Part shown: positions 11,642 through 23,657 of the stretch, one piece after another | How positions within the stretch are numbered: the stretch's first letter is position 1 | Layout: each line of letters starts with the position of its first letter | Assembly: GCF_018143015.1 (NCBI RefSeq) | Contig: NC_054740.1 | Span: 8,946,140 to 9,010,139, forward strand | Origin: Lytechinus variegatus | Taxonomy: Eukaryota > Echinodermata > Echinoidea > Temnopleuroida > Toxopneustidae | Direction: 5' to 3' | DNA length: 64,000 nucleotides | The notes under the pieces: generated by a model | What the model was told of the DNA's origin: nothing | What the model saw: the letters and a program-made list of their open reading frames with translations, nothing else | Database searches by the model: none | Made by a program: the position numbers and the translations under genes

Positions 11642-12295
11642 GTTAATTATTGAAGAGTACCAGTCATTATTTTTGGTAGTTCAAAGAGAATACTTCTCGG
11701 TATTAAAGTAATACCATTGATTCACTTCTCGTCTATATTGATTAGAAAATATGAAATTGCCTATAAGGGAAATGGAAAAGGTGATCGAAAAGCTATAGTG
11801 ACAATAACACAAAGAAACAAAGAGGTTATCTGTTACCTATTTAAACTGGATGGTTACTTTGTATGATTAAAATGTTTCGATGGAGGCATCTGACAGAGAT
11901 GTCTTTCAAAGTTTGATTTGATAATAGGAATATGTAGAATGAACCTGGTATACATGTATACGTAGAAGGATTTCTTTTTAATTATTTCCCCAATATTCGC
12001 TGGAGATCAGAATGGTATCAAAAGGTCATGTTTCCTTGATATACCTTTAACTGTTACCCTTGTTTGCAGCTATCTGTTTCATGATTATTTCGGCATAATT
12101 GAACCTCATTCAACTTTAAAAGGGACTTTGTCACCATCATCGTCTCAACAGTTTAGAGCTCTTTACCCAAAGTTTACATTCAAAAATACTAAATACTAGT
12201 TCTTCAAGCGAGAAGATTCCCTTCTTGAAGACCTTCTTGGCTCCACCGTCTTGCATCACGTCATTGTAGTACCTGCTAACTTCCAATGTCCATTA

Positions 12296-12747
12296 TCACG
12301 CGTCGAATTCCATATTGAATGTCACATCACTCCTGACAGTCTGTGTGTATAGTCCCAAGTCAAAGTCACCTCCCTCCTGCTCATCGTCATCCAGTTCATT
12401 CACCGTTCCATTGTTCCCAACACCGTGGTCGATTTCGTCATTGCCAGCCACGCTGTTGCCATTGGTCGAGTACGACCCGCTATCATGACGCACAGTTCTT
12501 AGTCCCGTGCCGTTTGCAACATCACCAGCAACCATTTCATCCATATTCTTATCATCAACCTCGACATCAACGATGTTCTCTTTGATGACGATGTTGGATG
12601 AAGCGGTGGTCGTCCTCGTCTCCGATGAGGCATCGCCAACGCTTTCGCCTTGTTTTACGATGGTCATCATGTCATCCAATTCAACATTGGGCTGGTCTTC
12701 GTCATACTGCTCGTATACAATTTGATTGGCCAGGTTAGGCTTGTTAG
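12296..12747 (-). CDS. TMEM184C: TMEM184C-like last exon (polar tail and stop)
   Basis: Acceptor CCTTCTTCAG. Encodes NKPNLANQIVYEQYDEDQP followed by about 130 acidic, Ser/Thr/Asn-rich residues, with TGA at 12298-12296. It has no recognisable domain; the tails of this family are poorly conserved. Confidence 0.88.
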
Positions 12748-15700
12748 CTGAAGAAGGACAAGAAATATTGTTCAGAATTCCAGATTAGAGTTAGGGATAA
12801 AGGAATATTTCCCTGAATGCATTGTTCTTCATTATCTATCCAATATCTTAATAACCCGGAAAATTACATACCCATTTCATGTTGGCTACTTCTAGGATAC
12901 TTCCTATTTCTTTATAACTCTTAGTCGCATCTGACTTCAATATAGCCATTCCTTTTAAATGTCAGTAGACATGTTAGTTGCATCTAGCTTGTATTATTTG
13001 TAGTTTGATTACTTTAGATTTATTTTGAGAATGTCATGCATTCTGATAATGATTGGGAAAGAATTATTGTCCATTAATGACCATTAATTGCTTCCATTTG
13101 TTTTACGGCCGGTCCTGCCGGTAGTACCGAAAGGCGGTTTTCATGTTAATAGCATTTCATTGTCAACTTACATGATAACCTCTTGACGTGTGAAGATATA
13201 TCCTGAGCAATGTCTGTGACTGAACAACATGAGATGCAGGATTTCATGAAGTTTGCTGGTTTATTCACATCCTTGTAGGTCGTGTATGGAAATGCGTAGA
13301 GGTGACCCACTGCTGATAAACCCATCTCAATGCACAGTATAAAATCCTTTATCATAAAAAGAAAAGAAAAAAAGTTTAAAACAGAAAAGGAAACGTGGAT
13401 AGAGTCATAGCGATAGGAGAGAGAAATTGGGGGGGGGGGGGTAGAAAGGAAATGACCGAAAGTAGACTTCCTTTGTTTTACTAAATCATATGAATATATT
13501 TTCTCGATATTATTATTATTATTTTCATTATAATTATTATCATCATTTAATTATTATCATTGTTATCATTATTATTATTATTATTATCATCATCATCATC
13601 CTCAATATCATTTTTATTATCATCATTCATGGACAGGGTGTTGTCACTTAAAAAACCAAAGGCTTATGGGTACTGGATAGGCGAGCCCCTACCCCTACAG
13701 AAATGTAAGCGTGCCGCTTGCTAGTAACTAGCATGCGACTAGCATGGCGCTCGCTTTGCATGCTAGCGAACAGTCCCTGCTCGTTAAAAAATCGCTTAAC
13801 TATTACTCTGCACGCATATTACACGCTTATTATGCTAGCCGCATGCTAGTTTCTAGCATGCCGCAAGCTAGCGCAAGCTAGTCGCACACTTGCCGCAAAC
13901 TTGAAAATTTCTGTGGGGGTATACCCCTTCAAATCCCACTTATCAAAGTTCCTCCATTAAACAATACAATCGACGCACCTGTATGAACCTTGAGAAGCGC
14001 AGTTTCTGCTGATCGTCATAGCCCCAGTTCTCTGGATCCAGTTTTGGATTACTGAGACCGATGACGAGAGCGATGATGAAGGATTGGAAGAAAGCACCGA
14101 AGATGGTAAGCTGGACCGTGATTAGTTTACTGATTGGATGCAACCCAGCTAGTTCTTCCTTTGTGGCTCGATAGAATACCATCAAACAGTACATCGCCCA
14201 CTGAAAGATGAAATAAAGAAGAAATACAGTGAAGACAAAAAATCAGATTGATAGGCCTACTTTTTTTATTTTATATTTCTGTTTAAATTATATACTGTGC
14301 TTGTATTTTCTCTGTATTGATTTCCATTGAATGTAATACATCAATGGGATGTTTTGCATTATATTTTCTTTTTGAAATAAAATCGTGTTTGAAATTTGCT
14401 TATTGTTATATAAATCATAATCATCATGATTTCGAAAATGACAGACATATATAGGAGGAGGGGGGGGGAGGGTACCGCCTCTTATAGAGCCAATATTAGG
14501 CAGAATAAGCACGCTTTATTTTGCTTATAATTTTTTTTTTAATTCATGCATATAAGCCTAGACAAAAATCTTGTATTTTCCCTTCAAATATGATCATTGC
14601 TTTAGACTGATTTATCTGACAAACAACACACGAAATCAAGTTTGCTATCAAGATTTTAACCAACCGAGAACATATTTTGGAGGAGGGGGGGGTGGCGGCA
14701 TTACTACTAGACTTATGAAGTATACTATACACTTCCTGGCGGCGTACTGAATTCTATTTCACCTAAATTTTGTTATCACTTGGTTCACTTTCATCTTTAT
14801 ATTGTGGTTCTACAACACAGGGAATGAAAACGCGGGTAAGTAAACTATACTGTATTTCTCGCACAAAATAAAAATGAAACAATGATAAAGTCTTACAACT
14901 TGGGAGACTCCATCTATTATTGCAAACCAGATCCATAGCCCAATGAAACTTCCTTCAGTATAATGACCTGTAATGGTTGTTATTCTGTTTGAAAAAAATG
15001 TTATATAATTGAAGAAACTAGAATGTGTTTCATAAATAATAAAAGAGTGCAGTTCAAAGAACCACCATTCATTATTTTGTAATCAAGTAGTAATAATTAC
15101 CATGATTACTGTTGGTAAAGCTGATGAAACGAAAAATCACTTCCAATGCGAATTGGATGAAGCTATCTTCCATGGTGTCCTGTTATTATAAGCCATAAGT
15201 CTGCAGAGTAATTTTCCGGAGATAATACACAGCATAATATCCATTTGCTTCTCATTTACTCAAAATATTGATAAATAATGTGACCAAGGAGATCAGTGAC
15301 ATGCAGGACGTCACCTTGTGTTTGACGGGCAAAAAACTTTTATCACGTGATTAACTTTTCACCAATCGGCCAACAACTTTCAAGTGCGTAGATACAGCGC
15401 GATACACTCGAAAAGCTTCGATCCCGAGCTTCGAATTAACTCTAATTTCTCCAAACATCGATACCTCCCGAATAACCCACATTTTTTGGGGCCAAGGTAT
15501 CAAAATAATGAGTATCAGAGATCATTTGAAACACAAAATACTCGTGAGCAGAAGACAAATAAAGATTTATCACATTACATTTACCAACTCGGGCAGCAGT
15601 CGACTAAAGCTGAGATATACTTACATAGTTAATATCGTGATGATTGGATGTAGTATTGTATAGTTCAGAACACCAGCTCGGCACCTTCCAATTAACCTGC

Positions 15701-18339
15701 AAGAAAGGTTTAAGATACTGATGCTTGTATAATAAACATACAAAGATCGTGTAATCTGAGGAGAGGATTTTGGAAGGTTTCCATAAAAAGGGACCACAGT
15801 TTACCCTTTTCTTAATTGCGAATTGAATTTATTCTCAACATCAACATTACATCATGTGTTCTTTGGTGACTTTGATATGTAAAAACTGAAAAAACAACCC
15901 TGTAGATAGATTTATGTTTTCATGCAAAGTTCGGTGTAAATACTACGAGCATTTTTATGGCAGATTTGGGGGGAATTTTCACTTTCGTACAGTTTTGTTT
16001 CAAACTAGTACTATTTTTTTTTTGGGGGGGGGCTGAAAAATTCTGCTTTCTCTGACATTCTGTGAATTACCAATTTATTATTGATTTATTTTCAATCTAT
16101 TTACTTATTTGCTGCGAAGTCCTATATAGTGTCCTCGAATGTTAGGGATTTAGTAGGCCTAATGTTTTGAAAGTAACCGATAATTTACGCCTCATATATT
16201 AGCATGTAAAAAAAAGATGTTAATCAATTCGGAAGAGTATAGTGGATTACTTTACCTATAGTAGCATATTTTATTTACCTACTATCTGTCGAAATCAGTT
16301 TTTTTTTATTTTCTACAAAAAATAATTGATGAATTCGGGGTTCCAGAATTCTCCTATAAATTTCTAGCCTATAGGAATTTTAAGAACGAGACAGTACCTT
16401 TTATTTGGGACGGCTTTTACACAGCAGCAAGGTGGTTGGGGTTTGAATTTCGGTTTGCTGATGAGGATTTTCTCCAGATCGTCGAATGTTTCGTTCAAGT
16501 AAACCAATAGTAGAGACATGAAACAGTAGATGACAACAGCCTGGTAGAAATTACGTATCGTATCCAGATAGATGGCCGACTTGACGAACTTGATCGAAAA
16601 CCACTTCATTGGAGAATAAGAATTAATAAAGATTGTTGTGTATCAAGGATGCCTTACTGAAATACAGATGATGTAAAGTGCCACCCCCCCCGGTATTGTA
16701 TACGCTTTTCTTCATTTGGAATTCGGGATGAAAATATGTTCCTTTTTGGAGAGAAGACAACTCCTTCCCGTTGCTTCTCAATTTATTTGTCAACTACATA
16801 CAACCGACAAATGTCAAAACTTTGCTAATACTTTATTCAACTTACTAAAATATTTTATCATGCTCAAGTGGTGAAGAAATAATATAATTCCAAAATAATT
16901 AAAATATCTTTACAGCGCCAAATGTGCTCATAGAATGTGTCCAAAGTTGGCTTCTCGTAATCAATCCTGATCAAAACCAATTAATCTGGAAATAAGAATA
17001 CGGGTCCATATTATTGTTGAAGACTTCAAAAGATCAAATGACTATATACACGATACAAGTTGAAAGCTTTTCTACTTATAATAGAAGTTGTTTTGACAGA
17101 CAGACTGTTTTGATCATTTTTTAACAAAACGGAAAATGAAAAATCTACTTGAGTCACCTGACGAATAACTTCATAAAAATCGAATTGGTTGTGTCTTATA
17201 TGACTTAATGAAGGAAAATAACAACAAACAACCTCTCCTTCCCCCTTATACTCACGCAATTGATACTATGTGCGGGAACAATACCTAGCATTCTGTAATA
17301 AAAGAGGATAAGGCGAGATAAAAATCATCATTACACGTGTATATTCCTTTACTTGTATACCTTCCAAAGTCCACCCAAAAGACTGTGATATCATAGCAAT
17401 AAGGCGGTCTTTGCATCAACCATTAAGAATTCATAATGCTGTCTTGAATCAAAATCATATTATCAGGTACATGTATATTCCTTTGTTTATCCTTTTCTTT
17501 TACTAATCCTATTTGTTTTTCATAATATCCTCCGACACCTATCTGCCGATATCGATGGACGTCAGTATAGTTAGATGTAAAATAAATAACCCATAATCAT
17601 GTTAATCACTTTCGGAGCAATACACGAACATGAACTTTTTCTCAAAATCATAAAATCTGAAGTGTCTTATGTTATAGTGACGTATTCTATAACACAAGAG
17701 AGCCTATTAATGATGTTTACTTTCAACTGTCAACATGTATAATTTAATTTTGGCTGAAATTTTAATTTAATTTTGGCTGAAATCTTCCTATCAGTATTTT
17801 CCTTAAGCGCTTAGAGACATTCTTTGTGATAAGCGCTTTATAAATGATGTTAATTATTATCATTAAATGTCTTACTTTAATTTGACATTACTTGAAATAC
17901 TTTTAAAGTACACTTTGAGGGATAATGAGTAACTTAAATCCTTAAAGGCCTTCTTTGAACCATCTTGCATTTAACATATTGAACAAAGCCTACTATATAG
18001 AATCCACCATTCGATATTTAGCATCATGAATTTAATGTCATTCATAAATGTATACCTGACTATATATTTCTGCTGGCTTGGTTTTGAGTAATAAACCAGG
18101 TGATTAAAGATATTCCAGAATGAGATGGCGGTAGCAAGCTGTGCAGATATCCCAGCAACAAACCAAAGATAGTTTACCGGATCATCAGAATTCATAGAGG
18201 TGACGACGGTCTCCCATATTGTCAGAGCAAACGCTACGACTGCGATTACTAGGTAGACGGCCAGAAAAATCTTCTGAGAGTGCTTTCTCCATTCCCCTCC
18301 TAAACAGCTTCCGCAGAGTTTAGAGCAATTGACCGCCAT
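12296..18339 (-). CDS. TMEM184C: TMEM184C-like multi-pass membrane protein (complete, 9 exons, 526 aa)
   Basis: Belongs to the organic solute transporter alpha / TMEM184 family (Solute_trans_a fold, about seven membrane helices); its substrate is unknown. Exons: 18056-18339, 17256-17292, 16398-16603, 15625-15696, 15101-15162, 14897-14967, 13979-14200, 13172-13346, 12296-12747. The total is 1,581 nt with phase kept throughout. Landmarks against human TMEM184C, in order: WFVAGI (human WFIAGI), NHLVYYSKP, a 12-codon exon reading LGIVPAHSIN (human LWMVPIYSLD), YLDTIRNFYQAVVIY, CRAGVLNYT, SQVWAMYCLMVFYRATKEEL, DFILCIEMGLSA and SVTDIAQDIS. The last exon gives a polar, acidic, Ser/Asn/Asp-rich cytoplasmic tail of about 150 residues, making it longer than human TMEM184C (about 440). 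The start ATG at 18339-18337 sits in CAAGATGGCGG. The weak point is the acceptor of exon 5. TMEM184A/B-like is less likely given the DFILCIEM motif. Confidence 0.9.
13172..13346 (-). CDS. TMEM184C: TMEM184C-like exon 8
   Basis: Encodes DFILCIEMGLSAVGHLYAFP, then a Cys-rich stretch and SVTDIAQDISSHVKR (family DVSDIRDDISEQVR). The donor GTAAGT leaves one base that completes Ser in the next exon. Confidence 0.92.
13505..13625. repeat. ATT/ATC microsatellite
   Basis: Imperfect (ATT)n/(ATC)n array in the last TMEM184C introns. Confidence 0.8.
13686..13927. repeat. Foldback element rich in CTAGCATGC palindromes
   Basis: Ends CCCCTACCCCTACAGAAAT and ATTTCTGTGGGGGTATACCCC are inverted. Arms are packed with GCTAGTAACTAGCATGCGAC-type units; about 240 bp in the TMEM184C intron next to exon 7. 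Confidence 0.75.
13979..14200 (-). CDS. TMEM184C: TMEM184C-like exon 7
   Basis: Acceptor TCTTTCAG and donor GTGCGT; 74 codons in phase 0. Contains WAMYCLMVFYRATKEELAGL, PISKLITVQLTIF and FFQSFIIALVIG (family SFWQAVVIALLV). Confidence 0.92.
14897..14967 (-). CDS. TMEM184C: TMEM184C-like exon 6
   Basis: Acceptor CCATTACAG and donor GTAAGA. Encodes HYTEGSFIGLWIWFAIIDG and VSQV, aligned to YDEGNFSF..AWTYLVIINNMSQ. Confidence 0.88.
15101..15162 (-). CDS. TMEM184C: TMEM184C-like exon 5 (acceptor uncertain)
   Basis: Donor CATG|GTAATT is clear. The open frame FIQFALEVIFRFISFTNSNH is hydrophobic as expected. The only in-phase acceptor is GGAAGATAG at 15164-15163, which lacks a pyrimidine tract, so the left part of this exon may differ. 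Confidence 0.6.
15625..15696 (-). CDS. TMEM184C: TMEM184C-like exon 4
   Basis: Acceptor TTTCTTGCAG and donor GTAAGT. Encodes LIGRCRAGVLNYTILHPIIT, matching the family motif RCK.GVLQYTVVRP. Ends in phase 2. Confidence 0.9.
16398..16603 (-). CDS. TMEM184C: TMEM184C-like exon 3
   Basis: Begins WFSIKFVKSAIYLDTIRNFY (family [20 protein letters not shown]), then VVIYCFMSLLLVYL, and ends with a Cys-rich PPCCCVKAVPNK segment (family PPLCCC). The donor is GTACTG, phase 2. Confidence 0.9.
17256..17292 (-). CDS. TMEM184C: TMEM184C-like exon 2 (37-nt small exon)
   Basis: Acceptor TTTTATTACAG and donor GTGAGT. Completes Arg and encodes MLGIVPAHSINC, which matches the conserved ILWMVPIYSLDS of the family. 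It is too short for ORF-length methods but required by phase and homology. Confidence 0.88.
17795..17860 (+). repeat. SINE 3' tail
   Basis: TTAAGCGCTTAGAGACATTC and GATAAGCGCTTTATAAATG followed by TTATTATCATT: the shared 3' end of LINE-mobilised SINEs. Confidence 0.5.
18056..18339 (-). CDS. TMEM184C: TMEM184C-like exon 1
   Basis: The ATG at 18339-18337 has strong start context. Encodes a short Cys-containing N-terminus, membrane segment 1 (IFLAVYLVIAVVAFALTIWE), WFVAGISAQ with segment 2, and HLVYYSKPSQQKYIV. The donor is GTATAC, phase 2. Confidence 0.9.
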
Positions 18340-18343
18340 CTTG
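18333..18343 (-). promoter_or_regulatory. YY1-like motif over the TMEM184C start codon
   Basis: CAAGATGGCGG spans the ATG. AAGATGGCGGC is the classic YY1-type element often found around start codons of housekeeping genes. Functional use here is inference. Confidence 0.4.
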
Positions 18344-21300
18344 AAATACTTGAGCAAAGAGCAGGACTAGTTGAAGTTCATGGTTCAATTGCGAAATGAA
18401 ATACCGCGACACGATAACTAAATTGCAATATAGTATCCCTTCATTTGTTTATTGTTAGAGGAAAGCTCATGCCAATCATTGGATCATAACTTGCCTGCTC
18501 TCTGTTACCGAAGGATTAACAAGTTTTTCCTTTCCCCTTCTTCTCCTTAAGATGAAAAGATGTTCTCACCTTCTATAAACGGGTAAATTGCCCAAATGTC
18601 CCATGTATATATATTTCGGACAATATGCTAATGTAGCATTGCAATTAACAGTATGCTCATATTGACCAAACTCCACTAAATATCGGTGTATCTCATCTTT
18701 CTTATCACTTCACATTCACACACCCCTCTTATCAAACCAAAGATCCCAGAGGTCTATTTACATTAGCATGACACACTTATCAACTGCAAGGTACTTAAAC
18801 TTTAGAAACTATGCAATTAACAATATAGCTGATTGAGATTCAATCGAATCGACAGTAGTTCCTAAAATCTTAGTTGATCGACTTCTTCGGTAGTTGTTTG
18901 ATTCCAGATATTGCCTCCTATAAAACCTCAAAGTCTCATTAGGTAATCGTGGTAAACACCATTGCAAAAATATAAAAGGTGGATCTGCCCACGTCGGAAC
19001 TCTTGGAACCTCGGAGATCTGTTCGAGTTCGGGGAAAATTCAAATTCGAGCAGTTCCTATGAGCTCTAGAATTCCATTATCATTTTCCTTTTGAAAGTAA
19101 CTTGTTCCTACATGATGTCAATAGGAAGCAGTCATTGTAAACATCTATTTACGTGGAAAGAACGTTATTTGTCATATTAAAAAAAGTTCAAGATACAAAT
19201 GTACGGTCCAAATTGTAAATACAAAGGATTTCATTTTGTATTCACATACGCCAATGATTTTGAAATAAAGTCATGCACATCTTTGCATATAGTTGTATGC
19301 AACAGCCCCTTCCCAAACAAATTATCTAGTTTCCTCTCAACCTTTCCACCCTGTTCTTTGTTTCTCTCTCTGTCTTTCCCTCTCTCTATTTCTTGATTGA
19401 TTTTTATTAACAGGAGAATCAAGAAAAGAATCATGACATCACAATTGTTCATCCCCATGGTAACTTATCATAGTTTTAAATAGCTCAAGTGTTTTACACT
19501 TTGATAATGACAACCAAGGCCAATTACACTGATGAATGCCTTGCACAAGGATTTATTGTTTGGATCCATTGCTAGAGGAAAGAACTGTGACATCATCATT
19601 TCCTTACCCTACTCTCCTGTGTACGAGGCAAAATGAACACTATCAAGAAATGCAACCAACTTCAAGTTCTGCTTGCAGGCATGTGCTTCTAAAAATTTAT
19701 TTTGGAACAAACAAATAAATACGGGACACACAATCCATATAGATCTGATGACATGAGGTTCTACGGGGCACAACTTTTCACAAGGTATACACAGGAGGAT
19801 AAAGAGAACATTTTGGGTAAACATCAAACTCAGAATTCTTATCTTCATCGTTATCATAACTTCTCTTCTCGAGCCAAGACCCATCATCAATCATGTCCAA
19901 TACCTCATTCAGACCAAGACGTGGTTATTATTAGGATTAGATATGTATTTTTTGTTTCATACCCGATACCAACTCTTACTCTTACCAATCTCTACATCCA
20001 TATGAACTAAAGCTTTTACTTTCAATATTAACCATTAAATTATTTGAATGGTTAATTGGTGTATTGGGTTATATCACTGATGACCTCAAGGTGCTCATGA
20101 AATAAGTATGGATATCTTAGTATCAAATGTACGAGTGATGGTATGTTTTGAAAACCGCACTTCATAACTGGCATTTCAATTTCACAACTAATGACCCTCT
20201 TTTTTTCAATATGCCCCCCCCAAAAAAAAAAAGCAACAGTGAATCTGCTCAAGTAAAATATCTTGGGGCCACAGACATCTGTTTTACTTGACTGAATTTT
20301 GACTTACAACATGTAAATGAAATGTTTTGCATATTCTGAACTGGAAAAATGCTTGATTAAGCATTTATTTGACTTAAAACAGGGAAGGTCGTCTTATGCA
20401 AATTCTATTTTTATCATCAGTCATTTATATTTCATCATTGGGGTTATGCAGAAACATGATATTGTTGCCAATCTGTTTATGAAGCTTGCAAGCTACTGGG
20501 CAAATTCATATCCGTATAAAAGGGGCCTGATATTGTGTGTACACTCTGAAATTCAATGGAATTTTTCAGTCACTATTTGAATGGTTGGAAATGCAATGTA
20601 GGCTGGGAGCTTTCAATGTCCAAATTACATCACTTTGCTAATATGAATCAAATTTAGACAAAGTAACATAATGATGAAGAGCCAGGTCAATGAAATTAGG
20701 AAATACATACCAGTATAACTTGTTATAAAAACATATTTTCCCCCACTCTCCATAGAGTATTGAAGTTAGTTGACTAGAACATAAATCACCTTATAAAAAT
20801 AAGACAGAAAATATACTTTAGCAATGTTTGGGGATAATGTAAAATCTATTTTAGTTCTGGGCTCTTAAAGAAACTGCAGCAATGTTCATCAATATCAATA
20901 CAAAGTCGGTGATATATACCATAATTTAAATCTAAAATAAGTTTCATCTGAATCAAAACAAGCTGAATTTAATTCCTTCATAACATGACTAATTGCTAGT
21001 ACTCTAAATCAGGATTTCTGCTATTAGTTTTATTAGATTCATTCATTTGTTCACAGACACTGGAACTCTCTTCATGAATTTTGTGGGATTTTAATTCACT
21101 TCAAAGTAAAATTAAATACTTGATTATGAATGAAAAAAAATACTGTTAATCACCATTATCCCGGTTATGTTAAATTAGCATATATGTGATTACGTCATGT
21201 AATATCATTGACCACTTTTGGAGAGAGGTAATCATTTGAAGAGTACCAAATAAAATTACTATTCATCTGAGCTGAAGACGTATCAGATGTCTATCGGGAA

Positions 21301-21400
21301 CTGATCCTCGACATAAACATTATTGTTTGCTCAAACCCGTTTGTTCTACTCATTTCTTGACAAATAAATGTGTAAATCATTTTGAGAACAAAATGGAGAA

Positions 21401-21572
21401 CTGGGGACCGTTTCATGAAGTTGTCAGTACTGACAACTTGTCTTTCTCCAACAGTTACCATGGTAACAGTCAGAGGTTAGTGCCTCTCAGCCAATCAAAA
21501 GCAAGGATTTCACTGAAATTGTCAGCTTTGACATTTTTGTCAGCGCTGAAAACTTTCATGAAACACCCCCAG
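21401..21572. repeat. Foldback element with GTTTCATGAA ends
   Basis: 172 bp; ends CTGGGGACCGTTTCATGAAG and CTTTCATGAAACACCCCCAG. The centre holds ACAGTTACCATGGTAACAGT. Confidence 0.85.
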
Positions 21573-22701
21573 ATATATTTCCAGATCCCTCTTTACACCA
21601 TCTTAAGACAATCATAATCTAAAAGGGTTTAAAAAAAAGGTTATCATACATGTAATTATCATCACATGGCTGGAAGGTAAGTGTCGATTAAATCCACATT
21701 TAAATAAAATTTAGAACATTTTCTAGAATAAATCCATATTAAAAACCACGCATATGAATGTTTTGTTTAAAAACATGGGCAACTGGAGCAATATACATAA
21801 TCATTTCAGACCGAGCATGCGATCGTAAACACTTAGGAGTAATGCGAAAATTTGTTCACAAATTATTATGAAGCAATATAGTCATATTTTCTGCACAAAA
21901 TACAAATCATGGCAACGATAATAAATAAAATTTCTGGAAGGAGCAGGGGGACACTATGTTAGAATAGAAGGAAATGAAACACATAGAACAAACTAGAAGT
22001 ATACTGGTATGTACATGATATGTGCTAATGTACTATACAGTCACTTTCATTTTAATCAAAAATTAAAATTCAAACACATGAATCTGTTACCATCAAACAT
22101 ACTCAAAAACTTTTCATCCTACATTAATAATTTAGAAACTATCACAAAGAATATGTCCATATTAACTGTAAGATACTTTTGTGATTATTTAACATTGATA
22201 CAGAGAATATTTCCCCATTTTTAAAATAAGTACAGCAACAATGCAAATACATAAAAACAAATGTTCTGCTGCAGTATATTAGTACAACATTTAAATAAAC
22301 ATGTACATGTATCTCATTTATATACAAGTGAATGAAGTCGTTAGCATGGGTTTGTATCAACAAGACAACCAAAGCACCTCTGGGGATTCCCCCTAAATGT
22401 AATTTTTATTATTACAACACATATTGTTGAGCTGTTTCAAGGCTCAGTTATTTGTTTTAGAATATACATTTTTTCACATTAATAGCATTGTTTCAAGCCA
22501 TTCATTTACAAGTATGTTACATTTTCATAAATTGAATGAATGGCAAATAACTTAACAAGTTGACTACCGAATTATCTTATATCTATAGGCTTTGTACAGT
22601 GACTAGCCAGTTCTAGTAAACAATGGATTAAATGTTTAATACTTGATTTGGAAGTGAACAAAATCAATGGACTTCTAAAAAAAATGATGACTGCACAGCA
22701 T

Positions 22702-22707
22702 TTTATT
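22702..22707 (-). terminator. Candidate poly(A) signal of FRY
   Basis: AATAAA on the minus strand about 950 nt past the FRY stop codon, followed by a TG/T-rich stretch. Other hexamers nearby cannot be excluded. Confidence 0.2.
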
Positions 22708-23164
22708 GCAACTATTTTCTCATAAGAAAGCAAGAAGTTTTTTAAAAACAAGAAATGTTGAAAACAATGCTATTCTACAAAAAAACAACAAAGAACTTGA
22801 TAACATAAAAATGGTCAGTATTCCACTCCAATGAAAGTATTGTCGTTGAAAACATTAATGTATACAGTGATATTGCAAAAGAATCCCAAAACATTATTGA
22901 ATAACTGTTTTAATATCCACATAAAGACACCTAAATAAACCAAACTGTGCATTCAGCCAAATTGTTATATTTATATATTTTTTTTTAGTAAAAACCAAAA
23001 ACATTCCATTCCCTATCATTTAATGGCATCAATGTCTTCCATTGCAAATTGCAGTGTCTTTTGCTAAAGAAAATTATAAGTGTGAACAGATGTGGCCAAA
23101 TTAACACATGATAGCAGATCTGAGATACACACTTCGAGGATTTCACTCTTTTACAAATAATAAT

Positions 23165-23455
23165 AATAATACCCAATTTTTATAAAGCGCTTTTCCCAGA
23201 ATGGCCCAAAGCGCGTTACAGCATATTATTACCCCGGTCATTGGATTCATTTCAATCCTGCACGAAAAGTGCACAATTTCCACTCCCTGGGAAGCATTCC
23301 TTGCATTCATCGCAGCCTCATTATGGCGCTGGCAAAATCAAACATACAATATCTTTCGCATCCTACCGGGTACCCATTTAGCACCTGGGTCGAGAGTGGC
23401 AAAGTGTGGATTAACACCTTGCCAAAGGACGCTAGACCGCGGTCAGTCACATGTT
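23165..23455. repeat. Dispersed repeat with TTTATAAAGCGC end
   Basis: (AAT)n followed by TTTTTATAAAGCGCTTTTCC, then a GC-rich body with CGGGTACCCATTTAGCACC. It looks like a SINE in reverse orientation, inside the likely FRY 3' UTR. Confidence 0.6.
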
Positions 23456-23657
23456 TTCTAAAGTTGCTCATTAATAAAATTTAGGGCATTTATGGCAAAC
23501 ACACATGTATAACACCTTCATTCTGGCTGTTTCTAGGTGCAAAACTTCTACACATATTTGACATTAAGATTTCTTGCAATCAAGTTCTGGTTCACCATTT
23601 CTTACACCAATATTCATATCACTCAAGCTCTCTGAATGGCAAGTTCTGTTTTTGGTC

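Larger units (their letters stand above)
2075..12295. other. Intergenic region between ELMOD-like and TMEM184C-like genes
   Basis: No host exon was found. It holds foldbacks, repeat B, a GC-rich patch (4150-4400), GC-palindrome modules (4.9-9.9 kb), a LINE relic, a tRNA-like fragment, poly(T)-poly(G) junctions and a purine tract. 11.1-12.3 kb is plain AT-rich sequence, likely in part the TMEM184C 3' UTR. Confidence 0.7.
18340..23657. other. Intergenic DNA and FRY 3' UTR
   Basis: No convincing exons on either strand. It holds one hairpin element (21401-21572), a dispersed repeat (23165-23455) and otherwise plain AT-rich sequence. About the last kilobase at right is presumably FRY 3' UTR. Confidence 0.6.
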
